Source: UBA5158 sp963692955
GTDB lineage: Bacteria > Pseudomonadota > Gammaproteobacteria > DSM-16500
Assembly: GCA_963692955.1 (NCBI GenBank)
Contig: OY843587.1
Location: forward strand, 248,001-312,000
Length of the DNA stretch: 64,000 nucleotides
Reading direction: 5' to 3'
This document shows, piece by piece, positions 17,690 to 25,308 of this stretch (the first letter of the stretch is position 1; each line of letters opens with the position of its first letter). The notes beneath the pieces were generated by a model. The model did not search any database and had not been told where the DNA came from. It saw only the letters and a program-made list of their open reading frames with translations. Both the position numbers and the translations under genes were made by a program.

Positions 17690-17931
17690 AGTCTGTGCTT
17701 ATCCGGAATAGGGTCATAGCCACCTTGGTGCCAAGGATGGCAGCGTAAAATTCTGCGTAATGATAAATAAGATCCGCGTAAAAAGCCAAACTGACGCAGC
17801 GCGTCGATGGCATAGGCGGAACAAGTCGGGGTAAAGCGGCATGCATGTCCCAAGAAGGGGCTAATGCACCATTGATAGGCGCGCAACATTAAGACGAGGA
17901 CTGATGATATTGGGTTAATAGCTTTTGCCAC
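17686..17931 (-). CDS. yidD: YidD membrane protein insertion efficiency factor
   Basis: 81 residues with the DUF37/YidD signature (CRFTPTCSAYAIDALRQFG, CHPWHQGGYDPIP). The GTG start at 17931 is chosen because residues 1-20 then align with the E. coli N-terminus; this makes a 43-bp overlap with rnpA. An alternative ATG at 17889 would join rnpA by TAATG and give 67 residues. Peripheral inner-membrane protein assisting insertion. Confidence 0.93.
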   Translation of the reverse strand: MAKAINPISSVLVLMLRAYQWCISPFLGHACRFTPTCSAYAIDALRQFGFLRGSYLSLRRILRCHPWHQGGYDPIPDKHRL

Positions 17932-18257
17932 AGCTTTTCAATGCCTTCTCGCAATTGCACTTTGTCAAGGCTACCGCATTGTTGACGCGCGATAACGACT
18001 ATGTCCAGACCACTTAACTGGTCTTGAACAACGCGGAAACTCTCGCGAATTATCCGCTTAATCCGATTTCTAGACACAGCCAACTTAGCAACGCGTTTAC
18101 CCACAATGATACCTAAGCGTGAAGCCACTTGTTTGTTAGGTCTATACAACGCTAATAAATATCTTTGACTAGCCTTGGTGGACTCGTCAAAGAGGGCTTT
18201 AAATTCTGCTTTTGTTACTAACCGCTGGTTTCGAGGAAAGCTTAAATCGTTTTTCAA
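17889..18257 (-). CDS. rnpA: RnpA, protein component of RNase P
   Basis: 122 residues with the RNase P protein signature NRIKRIIRESFR and the N-terminal FPRNQRLVTKAEF that binds pre-tRNA. The start is TTG (18255-18257): the N-terminus aligns with other RnpA proteins there and no ATG is suitably placed. No clear ribosome site precedes it, so translation may be coupled to rpmH, which ends 12 bp upstream. It forms the tRNA 5'-processing enzyme with the rnpB RNA, which is not in the window. Confidence 0.96.
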   Translation of the reverse strand: MKNDLSFPRNQRLVTKAEFKALFDESTKASQRYLLALYRPNKQVASRLGIIVGKRVAKLAVSRNRIKRIIRESFRVVQDQLSGLDIVVIARQQCGSLDKVQLREGIEKLWQKLLTQYHQSSS

Positions 18258-18269
18258 AATAAATAATGC

Positions 18270-18404
18270 TTAGACAGCTAGTCTGGCACGGCCTTTCGCA
18301 CGACGTCTGGCTAATACAGCACGTCCATTCTTAGTGGCCATACGCGCACGGAAACCGTGAGTTCTTTTACGTTTTACAACGCTAGGATTGAATGTTCTTT
18401 TCAT
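18270..18404 (-). CDS. rpmH: Ribosomal protein bL34
   Basis: 44-residue basic protein starting MKRTFNPSVVKRKRTHGFRA and ending RRRAKGRARLAV, an essentially canonical L34. It is the first gene of the rpmH-rnpA-yidD-yidC-mnmE cluster, with an AGGCGA-type ribosome site upstream. In many gammaproteobacteria dnaA lies divergently upstream; here that position holds the origin-like region and a membrane protein gene instead. Confidence 0.98.
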   Translation of the reverse strand: MKRTFNPSVVKRKRTHGFRARMATKNGRAVLARRRAKGRARLAV

Positions 18405-18479
18405 AAGTCGCCTACTTAATCGCTTTGCTTGTTTTTATAAATACTTAACAGGGGGGTAATAATAGGTTTCATTTTGATT

Positions 18480-18770
18480 TTTGTCAATTATTTCTCCGCA
18501 ATTTCTCATGCGTGTTAGTGATCGATACCGCGTACTAATTAAATAAGATTATATATATTTCTTTATTTAGTAGCTCTTATAGCTACGTAAGGTAATTTCA
18601 GTGTAAAAGTCAGGTTTATGTAATTTTATCAGGGAATTATGTTGGTATAAAACTGTGGATTATTGGTGCTTAAGTCTGTTTAACTAACGCTTAGCAGTGG
18701 ACAAGTTGCGTGAGAAAATCGAGAATCACACATATACACAGCATTGATAGGGCCCTACCAGCCGGTTTTA
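18480..18770. other. Origin-like region A (AT-rich stretch plus DnaA-box-like sites)
   Basis: The 423-bp gap between rpmH and the next gene is AT-rich. It holds an AT run with TATATATTTCTTTATTTAG leading into a near-palindrome TAGCTCTTATAGCTA (18570-18584). Downstream are near-matches to the DnaA box TGTGNATAA/TTATNCACA: TGTGGATTA (18655-18663, one mismatch), ATATACACA (18731-18739, one mismatch) and the weaker AGTGGACAA. This layout, next to rpmH, is typical of oriC or dnaA-promoter regions. No perfect 9-mer is present, so function is inferred. Confidence 0.5.
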
Positions 18771-18827
18771 AACAAGTTAACGTAGATCGTTTGGATGAAA
18801 TGTGATCTATTTTCAAGGAAGGAATTC

Positions 18828-19160
18828 ATGACCAAGAAAGGATTAGTCTCGAAAGGAGAATTTTATAAACACATAGTCCGCAATGCCTTAATCGGGGTCG
18901 TGATGATTATGATCGCCTTGGGCATTGGGATGATAGGCTATCACCATTACCAACCAATGACGTGGGTAGACGCCTACATTAACGCCTCGATGATTTTATC
19001 CGGCATGGGGCCGGTGGATAACATGAAGACCGACGGAGGCAAAATTTTCGCGGGCTCTTATGCTTTATTTAGCGGCTTGACCTTTATCGCGATTATCGGC
19101 GTTATCTTCGCGCCTATCTTCCGGCGCTTTTTCCATAAAATGCATATCGATTTATTTTAA
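18828..19160 (+). CDS. Small membrane protein, ion-channel-like
   Basis: 110 residues from ATG 18828, chosen for the strong AAGGAAGGA site upstream. It has two transmembrane helices (about 17-37 and 81-101) with an intervening re-entrant-like segment ASMILSGMGPV, which recalls the pore loop of two-helix ion channels but lacks a TVGYG filter. I do not assign a family with confidence. It is followed 15 bp later by the trpR homologue on the same strand. Confidence 0.65.
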   Translation: MTKKGLVSKGEFYKHIVRNALIGVVMIMIALGIGMIGYHHYQPMTWVDAYINASMILSGMGPVDNMKTDGGKIFAGSYALFSGLTFIAIIGVIFAPIFRRFFHKMHIDLF

Positions 19161-19175
19161 GGTGCGGGAGCAGTG

Positions 19176-19460
19176 ATGAATAAAGAAGGCTGGAATAAAT
19201 TTGTCGAATTGTTTCTGCATACCGAAGATAAAAAAGATTTATTAAATCTCTTCGATTTATTTCTCACGCCGGAAGAAAAAGATAATTTGGCATTACGCTT
19301 TCTCATTATTCGTGAATTACTTTCGCAAACATCTAACCAGCGCGACATGGCGAAAAATCTCAACGTGAGTATCGCCAAAATCACGCGCGGCTCGAATGAA
19401 TTAAAACGCATGTCGCCAAAGTTTATCGCTTACCTACGCGACAAATTGCGTTCTGATTAA
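19176..19460 (+). CDS. trpR: TrpR-family transcriptional repressor
   Basis: 94 residues from ATG 19176 (a GTG just before is less likely). It aligns along its length with TrpR: the LFLTPEEKDNLALRF region, a helix-turn-helix around SNQRDMAKNLNVSIAKITRG, and the diagnostic ITRGSNEL. TrpR binds operator DNA with tryptophan as corepressor. No trp genes are in the window, so targets are unknown. Its stop is 4 bp from the convergent J-domain gene stop, leaving no room for a terminator. Confidence 0.85.
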   Translation: MNKEGWNKFVELFLHTEDKKDLLNLFDLFLTPEEKDNLALRFLIIRELLSQTSNQRDMAKNLNVSIAKITRGSNELKRMSPKFIAYLRDKLRSD

Positions 19461-19464
19461 AATT

Positions 19465-21177
19465 TTAAGGCATTAAAAAGTTTAAGTTCGCCGAAGATTT
19501 TTCTTCCGCTTCTGGAGTAATAAATTTACGGCTAGCTGCATAGCGACGGCTAAGCTCGCTTAGTTTTCCACTATTAATGCCGGCGACTTTCGCATCGACT
19601 GGTTGATTTTCGATAATAGCTTGCATTAAACTTTGGGCCGCCGCTAATTTTTCCAGTTGCGTATGGCCGAACACTTTACCCCAGAGCGATGATGTATCAT
19701 TAGGGTTGAGATCGCGCGCATGATAGTAAGCTTTTGTCGCGGCAAGTAAGAGTGCTTGATAATACGGCTCGGCTTTATGAGCGTCGATGTTGATTAACGC
19801 CGCTGCTAAGGATTTCCCTGCAAAAATGATTTGATGCATTTGTTTGTCACTAAAAACTTGCACCACCGGTAAACTTTTAGCAACGTTAAGTATTTCTATT
19901 TGACTATTTTCCACCTCATCCCAAGTTGTCGCTGCAATCGTTGGCTTGAATATCGCAATGAATTGCGCGAAAGTGGCAATTTTCGTGTTATCAAAGAAAT
20001 TATCTAAAAATAATTTTATGCCTAAGGTTTTGTGTCTAGCGCCATAATGTTTATCGATTTCATGTAATAGCGCATTAAGTTCAGTAGGATGATTAGCAAT
20101 CTTTTCTGGCCATTGCGGATCTAAGTAGGCTAAAAAAGTTTTCCAATCCGGCAGCACAAACTCTCTAAGTTGCGGCGGTGGCGACGGTTGGGCATAGCCA
20201 GTCAATGAAAACATACCGAGCATGCCGCGGCCCTGATAATTTTCTTGATAGACAGTCATTTTATCTAAAACAATTCCCAGCTGTGAACCCGTGTTTATCG
20301 TTTTTGCTAGCCAATGATCATCGCCATCAATAAACTTTAGGGTCAGCTTTTCGCAATTATAATAAAAGCCGCCTTGCAAAAACATGCCTAATTGATACGG
20401 TGATTTGAATAATTCCCGCAACCAGTCTTGACCTAAAAAATCGAGGATCGCTTGCACTTGAATGTCACGGTATGCCTTAATATCGTCGCCAGGATTGCCA
20501 GTTAAATTACCCATTAACGCTTTTAAATGCTCACCATTAAGACGCGATTGAATCCAATCCCTGCCTAAATGATTTAATAAACTAATGCCATTATTAACGT
20601 AAAAAGTATTAAATATCTCACCTAAAAAACTGGCGCGGTTGAAATTTTCCAATCCCTTTAACCAATCCGCATCAAACGCAGTGATTAAGTGAAACGCAGC
20701 CATTCTTTGCAAATAGTAAAAAATATCTTTAATAAGATAAGCAGTTTTAACAAAAGCCTGGACGTCGTTGATGTTTTCTATGACATAATTTTCAAAGGCT
20801 ATTTGGTCCCTGGTCCAAGCTAAAGTGCCTAGCGTATCCATGAAAGCTTGGAAATCAAAACCTATCTCTAGTGGGGCGTTAGGATCACGTGCTTTGCGGG
20901 GACGCTGAAAGTTTGGTTTTTCTTCCCCATCAAAATTATTAGATGGCACGAAGTTAGTTTCATCCATATCATAGCGTCGTTTCAAATCGTCATCCGATAA
21001 AATTTCATAGGCAGCAACGATAGCCTTGGTTTGTTGTAAACCTTCTTCCGCTTTCCCCCGATATTTATCCGGATGGAATGTCATCATGAGTTTTCGATAG
21101 GCTCTTTTTATTTCGACAGGCGAAGCGGTCTTTTCAATACCTAAGATCTGGTAATAATCTATACGAGCGTTGGCCAT
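19465..21177 (-). CDS. Large J-domain protein of unknown function
   Basis: 570 residues. Residues 5-71 are a clear J domain, including YYQILGIEKTAS and the essential HPD in MTFHPDKYRG, so it should stimulate an Hsp70 ATPase. The remaining 500 residues lack the Gly/Phe, zinc-finger and C-terminal domains of DnaJ. They are mostly helical, with many aromatic residues, and match nothing I recognise. There is no signal peptide. Base composition is AT-richer than the neighbouring housekeeping genes. A dedicated co-chaperone or a secreted host-directed J protein are both possible. Confidence 0.8.
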   Translation of the reverse strand: MANARIDYYQILGIEKTASPVEIKRAYRKLMMTFHPDKYRGKAEEGLQQTKAIVAAYEILSDDDLKRRYDMDETNFVPSNNFDGEEKPNFQRPRKARDPNAPLEIGFDFQAFMDTLGTLAWTRDQIAFENYVIENINDVQAFVKTAYLIKDIFYYLQRMAAFHLITAFDADWLKGLENFNRASFLGEIFNTFYVNNGISLLNHLGRDWIQSRLNGEHLKALMGNLTGNPGDDIKAYRDIQVQAILDFLGQDWLRELFKSPYQLGMFLQGGFYYNCEKLTLKFIDGDDHWLAKTINTGSQLGIVLDKMTVYQENYQGRGMLGMFSLTGYAQPSPPPQLREFVLPDWKTFLAYLDPQWPEKIANHPTELNALLHEIDKHYGARHKTLGIKLFLDNFFDNTKIATFAQFIAIFKPTIAATTWDEVENSQIEILNVAKSLPVVQVFSDKQMHQIIFAGKSLAAALINIDAHKAEPYYQALLLAATKAYYHARDLNPNDTSSLWGKVFGHTQLEKLAAAQSLMQAIIENQPVDAKVAGINSGKLSELSRRYAASRKFITPEAEEKSSANLNFLMP

Positions 21178-21254
21178 TTAAAATACTCATTATTAAATTG
21201 AGTGAAAATTATAACTTTGTTATCTCATCAGCGCAAACATTGCTCGATTCTTAG

Positions 21255-21500
21255 TATCAGTCAAATTGGCTTTCGCTAATAAATACATATTTATATATCT
21301 TTCTTTTTTTAGTAGCTTTTAAAGCTATGCAGCGACTTTTCTGTGGAAAAGCCCCAGATCCTGATATTAAACAGTGAGTTAAAACGATTATTTCCTGTGC
21401 ATAAATAAGCTTGGGATTGTGTCTAAGTCGCCTATTCTCTGTATAAAAAAGGATAACTCTAGAGGCATGTCTTTTACGCACAGCAATGCAGTATGATACG
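21255..21500. other. Origin-like region B (AT-rich stretch plus DnaA boxes)
   Basis: Lies in the 357-bp gap between the J-domain gene and folC. An AT run (TATATATCTTTC, T-tract) leads into a perfect palindrome TAGCTTTTAAAGCTA (21313-21327), matching the design and sequence of region A. Next come TGTGGAAAA (21342-21350, one mismatch) and a perfect DnaA box TGTGCATAA (21396-21404), followed by AAGCTTGGGAT and GGATAACTCT, both reminiscent of enterobacterial oriC sequence. It is the stronger of the two candidates for the chromosome origin; unproven. Confidence 0.6.
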
Positions 21501-21534
21501 CAGCGGTCTGTAAACAGGTTTGAACGAGGCGTTT

Positions 21535-22806
21535 ATGAAATTTTCAACTATTGATAAGTGGTGCGATTTCATCAGTACAGTGCATGCGTTACCTATGCAG
21601 CTTGGTTTAGAGCGGGTCAGGGAAGTCGCTAAGCGATTAGATTTACTCAAGCCATCCGCCAGCGTCATTACCGTGGCCGGAACCAATGGCAAGGGCTCAA
21701 ACGTCGCTGGGCTCGAAGCGATATATTTAGCGCAGGGTTATCGCGTCGGTGCTTTTACTTCCCCCTATCTCATGCGGTTGAATGAAGAAATCCGTTTGCA
21801 AGGTGAAGAAATTGACGACGCGGCGTTATGCAGCGCCTTCGAACAGATTGAAGCCACGCGTGGAAATATCGCGTTGACGGTTTTTGAATTCAACACGTTA
21901 GCGGCCTTATGGATTTTCAAAGCGGCAAGCTGCGACGTGATTTTATTAGAAGTGGGATTGGGCGGGCGTTTAGACGCTGTCAATATTATCGACGCGGATA
22001 CGGCTGTCGTCACTAGCATTGCGATAGATCACGCGGCCATCTTGGGAGATACACGCGAATTAATCGGCCGCGAAAAAGCCGGTATTTTCCGTCAGGGCAA
22101 ACCGGTGGTGTGCGGCGATGCCGCTCCGCCGGTATCGTTACGCGAATACGCGCGGGAATTATCCGCCCCATTTTTTTGCGCGGGCGTTGCCTTTCATTTT
22201 CAGGCGACGGATAGCGCGTGGGGGTGGCAATCTAAAAAAAATCATTTTGAAAATTTACCTTTGCCGCCGTTAGCATTGCAAAACATGGCGACCGTGTTAA
22301 TGACCGTTGAAGTTATGCAAGCGCGTTTACCGGTAACGCGCGCGGCGTTGGATAGTGCTTTTAAAAAAATACATTTAGCGGGACGCATTCAAGTGTTGCC
22401 TGGGGCGGTCACAAAAATTTTTGACGTCGCGCATAATCCCGCGGCGGTGCGGTTACTCGCGGAAAAAATGAGTCTGCAAAAAATTAGCGGTAAAACCCAC
22501 GCGGTGTTTTCTATGTTAGGCGATAAAGATATCCGCGGCGCGCTGCAGGAAATAAAGCCTTTTATCGACACGTGGCGGATAGCGGAATTAGCCGCCGCGC
22601 GCGCCGCGAAATTAGCCACGCTGCGCGCGGCTTTCACCGCAGAAAATATCTCAGCAGTCAGCGAGTTTAACAGCATTGCTGCGGCTTATGAAAATGCTTT
22701 AGCGCTTACGCGTCCGGGCGACCGTGTGTTGGTGTTCGGGTCTTTTTATACTGTCGCCGCTATTTACGCTAGTGGGTTTGAAAGTGAAAAAGCATTTACT
22801 GCTTAA
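21535..22806 (+). CDS. folC: FolC, dihydrofolate synthase/folylpolyglutamate synthase
   Basis: 423 residues from ATG 21535 (GAGGCG upstream). The Mur-ligase-type P-loop is VAGTNGKGS, followed by GAFTSPYLMRLNEEI and the LLEVGLGGRLDAVN metal/ATP segment, and the C-terminal domain has DVAHNPAA. It adds glutamate to dihydropteroate and folates. Most other folate genes (folB, folK-folP) lie 2-5 kb downstream on the other strand. Its last 108 bp overlap an opposing hypothetical gene. Confidence 0.96.
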   Translation: MKFSTIDKWCDFISTVHALPMQLGLERVREVAKRLDLLKPSASVITVAGTNGKGSNVAGLEAIYLAQGYRVGAFTSPYLMRLNEEIRLQGEEIDDAALCSAFEQIEATRGNIALTVFEFNTLAALWIFKAASCDVILLEVGLGGRLDAVNIIDADTAVVTSIAIDHAAILGDTRELIGREKAGIFRQGKPVVCGDAAPPVSLREYARELSAPFFCAGVAFHFQATDSAWGWQSKKNHFENLPLPPLALQNMATVLMTVEVMQARLPVTRAALDSAFKKIHLAGRIQVLPGAVTKIFDVAHNPAAVRLLAEKMSLQKISGKTHAVFSMLGDKDIRGALQEIKPFIDTWRIAELAAARAAKLATLRAAFTAENISAVSEFNSIAAAYENALALTRPGDRVLVFGSFYTVAAIYASGFESEKAFTA

Positions 22807-23808
22807 TAATTGTTGCTTCGAAGGCTTTTTACCGAAAACATTCAAATGCTCTTTTTTATAAAATCGTATCGAAGTAGCGAGCGCTTTTCTATCTTGTAAA
22901 AAAGTTTCGTAAGCGACATTTTTTGAATTAATTATGTGACTTAAAATTTGTTTGTTTTGCTGCGCTGGAATTTTTCCTTGCAGCAAGGCACGCGCAAAAA
23001 AATTATTGAGAACAGGAGTGTGTGAATAATAGTCTGACAAACTTTTTTTGCAGCGCTGCACATTGATCGCATAGCGAATTTCTAAGCGATCTAATTTTTT
23101 AAGCTCTTCATTTCTTGGCGAACAAGGCGGCGACGCACTGATCGGGCTAGCGTCTGGGGAAGATCTATTACTTGAGGATGCTTGTGTGGTGGCGATCGAG
23201 TCTGAAGAACTACGCGCTAGAGGTAAGGGCGTAAGGTCTAATTGCGCAGCCTCGATAAAAGTCGCGTCCTCTACCTCTGGAATGAAAGACTCCAAAGACT
23301 CCGTAGAAACAAAACAAGACTCTTCGGTAAGCGGCATAGTAACTTTAAAATCAGCTAACAGATCAGCTTCAACAAACGGCGTCGGCGGTAGTAGTTGCAC
23401 AACACCGTTGGGCGTTAAAACAAGTGGCGGCGCGTCGGAATAATAAACGTTGTATAAGTGCACCGACTTTAACTTGCGATTTTTTTGCGCCGACGTAATT
23501 TGTTCGATCAAATTCAAAATAAAAGGATGGACGTAGCGGATTACCATTAATTCATATTGTTCGCAAAATATTTCGATAGCGCGTTTAAATAATAATAATT
23601 CCGGCCCCCATAATTTAAACCAGACTTCCAAGTCGTTAGCGTCGCTGCCTTCCGGTATTACTATCAAGCTATATTCTTTTTCCAATTTTTGGCGGTACCA
23701 ATCGTTGATGCCTTGAATTTCGAACGCGCCGATGTAGCCGCGCGCAACGATTTGCTCGATTAGCGCTTTGGAAAGCATCTTGGATTGAAGTTCTCTAGAA
23801 TTTGACAT
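22699..23808 (-). CDS. Unknown Ser-rich protein overlapping the folC 3' end
   Basis: 369 residues, starting MSNSRELQSKMLSKALIEQI. A helical N-terminal part (1-130) is followed by a low-complexity Ser/Ala/Pro linker (about 195-235, with SSSDSIATTQASSSNRSSP), a helical basic segment and a basic tail (ARTRKR). No signal peptide, membrane segment or known domain. It is coupled to the upstream unknown gene (TAATG) and runs 108 bp into folC on the opposite strand, an unusually long convergent overlap. The composition resembles secreted effectors of intracellular gammaproteobacteria; that is inference. Confidence 0.65.
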   Translation of the reverse strand: MSNSRELQSKMLSKALIEQIVARGYIGAFEIQGINDWYRQKLEKEYSLIVIPEGSDANDLEVWFKLWGPELLLFKRAIEIFCEQYELMVIRYVHPFILNLIEQITSAQKNRKLKSVHLYNVYYSDAPPLVLTPNGVVQLLPPTPFVEADLLADFKVTMPLTEESCFVSTESLESFIPEVEDATFIEAAQLDLTPLPLARSSSDSIATTQASSSNRSSPDASPISASPPCSPRNEELKKLDRLEIRYAINVQRCKKSLSDYYSHTPVLNNFFARALLQGKIPAQQNKQILSHIINSKNVAYETFLQDRKALATSIRFYKKEHLNVFGKKPSKQQLLSSKCFFTFKPTSVNSGDSIKRPEHQHTVARTRKR

Positions 23809-24641
23809 TATTGATCTGGTCCACTTCTACGCTGACGTTTATTTTCTGGTGCATCCGTTTCTAAAGGAGGGATTTCACGCAGCTGATAAAATGCATAATA
23901 ATTAGGGGTCGAAGCGGCATTTTGTTCTTCAGAAATGATGTTTTTTTCGCGGGCAATCTCTGCTTTGGTATCTTCTATCTCTTGCGTTAATTCGTCAATG
24001 TGTATAGCGGACGCAGCTAAAAGACTTATGATATGTTCTTCTTTAACTAATTTATTAAAAATTTGAAATTTTATATTTTTCGCTTCTGTAGGATTAACGG
24101 TTTTAACCCGACTGGGAAATCGTTCGTTGCCAGCGCTAGTGTCTTCACGCATCAGCTCTGTTGCCATGGGCAGCACAATAGTGTCAGCCGCAGGTACTTC
24201 AATAGACTCATCCTCGGCAGATTGCGGGTAGACTTTAAGCGGTGATCCCAAACTCGGCAGCAATAGCCTTTCTATTAACAGTTTGGCGTATGTAGAATGT
24301 AATGATTTGACGGCGGAGGTAAATTCTTGGTTACGCCAGCCTTTTTTTTCTAACGCCTCTGCTAGTTCTTTTTCGAGTTGGCAGAGCTCGTCTTGTAAGC
24401 GGCACAATTCTACTGACACCGGTTGAGGAGATGGTGAAGAAGCGGGTGAACACAGCGGAGAACTCAATTCCATTTCTGCCGGCAAACTGCCAGAGGTATC
24501 TGTCGAAATGGTGGAAAGAGATGACAATCGCATTAACGACATTTCGGCGCCGGTAAAAACCGGGCTAGTGATTTCTGTCAGCGAATTATTTTTTTCAATA
24601 GTATCGATTAAACCCGCAGGGCTTAAGGGTGCTCGCAGCAT
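23808..24641 (-). CDS. Unknown Ser/Pro-rich coiled-coil protein
   Basis: 277 residues. The N-terminal ~90 residues are Ser/Thr/Pro-rich (SSPLCSPASSPSPQPVS). A short coiled coil follows (LQDELCQLEKELAEALEKK), with another helical stretch near 210-245, and the end is basic (NKRQRRSGPDQ) and resembles a nuclear-localisation-type cluster. No domain recognised. First gene of a coupled pair with the 369-residue protein. A eukaryote-like linker and basic tail make it a candidate host-directed protein, without proof. Confidence 0.62.
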   Translation of the reverse strand: MLRAPLSPAGLIDTIEKNNSLTEITSPVFTGAEMSLMRLSSLSTISTDTSGSLPAEMELSSPLCSPASSPSPQPVSVELCRLQDELCQLEKELAEALEKKGWRNQEFTSAVKSLHSTYAKLLIERLLLPSLGSPLKVYPQSAEDESIEVPAADTIVLPMATELMREDTSAGNERFPSRVKTVNPTEAKNIKFQIFNKLVKEEHIISLLAASAIHIDELTQEIEDTKAEIAREKNIISEEQNAASTPNYYAFYQLREIPPLETDAPENKRQRRSGPDQ

Positions 24642-24771
24642 ATCTGGTATTCCTATCCACTTCTCGTTTGGGTTTTAGACTTATAATTATGGGGCAATAT
24701 TAACATATTTTGGAATTTGAATCAAAAAAACGACAGTAGAGGGTAAAATTACGAGAGGGGGCAGAATAAGA

Positions 24772-25305
24772 TCATTTCTTTTTCTTATAAATTCTTTCCC
24801 AAACTTCTTCTTCAAAACCAAAAAGTTTCATATTATTCATGCGTGAAGGATATAAAAAGCCATTGATATGGTCAATTTCATGCTGTACGACACGGGCATG
24901 AAAACCCTCCGCTTCGCGGCTGATAAAATTACCTTCGGGATCATGGCCGCTATATTTAATTTTTGTGTAGCGAGTGACTAGCCCACGCAAACCAGGCACG
25001 CTTAAACAACCTTCCCATTCGTCTTCTTTATGATCGGACAACGGCTCGTAACTTGGGTTGATCAAAATCGTAAACGGCACGGCGTCTTTATCCGGATAAC
25101 GGTCGTTGTGCTCAAAACCAAACATAATCACCCGTACATACACGCCAATTTGCGGCGCGGCGATGCCGACGCCATCTTTCGCGATCATGGTGTCGTGCAT
25201 ATCTTTAAGCAGTTCAGTCAACTGCTGCTGACTTAAATTGCCGACCATTAACGATGGTTCGGACAGGGGCTTGGTGCCCATGCGGATGACGGGTTTGATT
25301 GTCAT
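24772..25305 (-). CDS. def: Peptide deformylase
   Basis: 177 residues with all three PDF motifs: GVGIAAPQIG (I), EGCLSVPG (II, metal-ligand Cys) and QHEIDHING (III, two metal His and catalytic Glu). It removes the formyl group from new proteins. It follows folKP by 3 bp in the leftward aldo/keto reductase-folB-folKP-def group. The extended insertion after motif I is longer than in E. coli PDF. Confidence 0.97.
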   Translation of the reverse strand: MTIKPVIRMGTKPLSEPSLMVGNLSQQQLTELLKDMHDTMIAKDGVGIAAPQIGVYVRVIMFGFEHNDRYPDKDAVPFTILINPSYEPLSDHKEDEWEGCLSVPGLRGLVTRYTKIKYSGHDPEGNFISREAEGFHARVVQHEIDHINGFLYPSRMNNMKLFGFEEEVWERIYKKKK

Positions 25306-25308
25306 AAA

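Noticed and set aside
22389..22676. 95-codon minus-strand frame within folC
   Set aside because: Antisense shadow of a conserved gene; unlike the 22699-23808 frame it has no extension outside folC.
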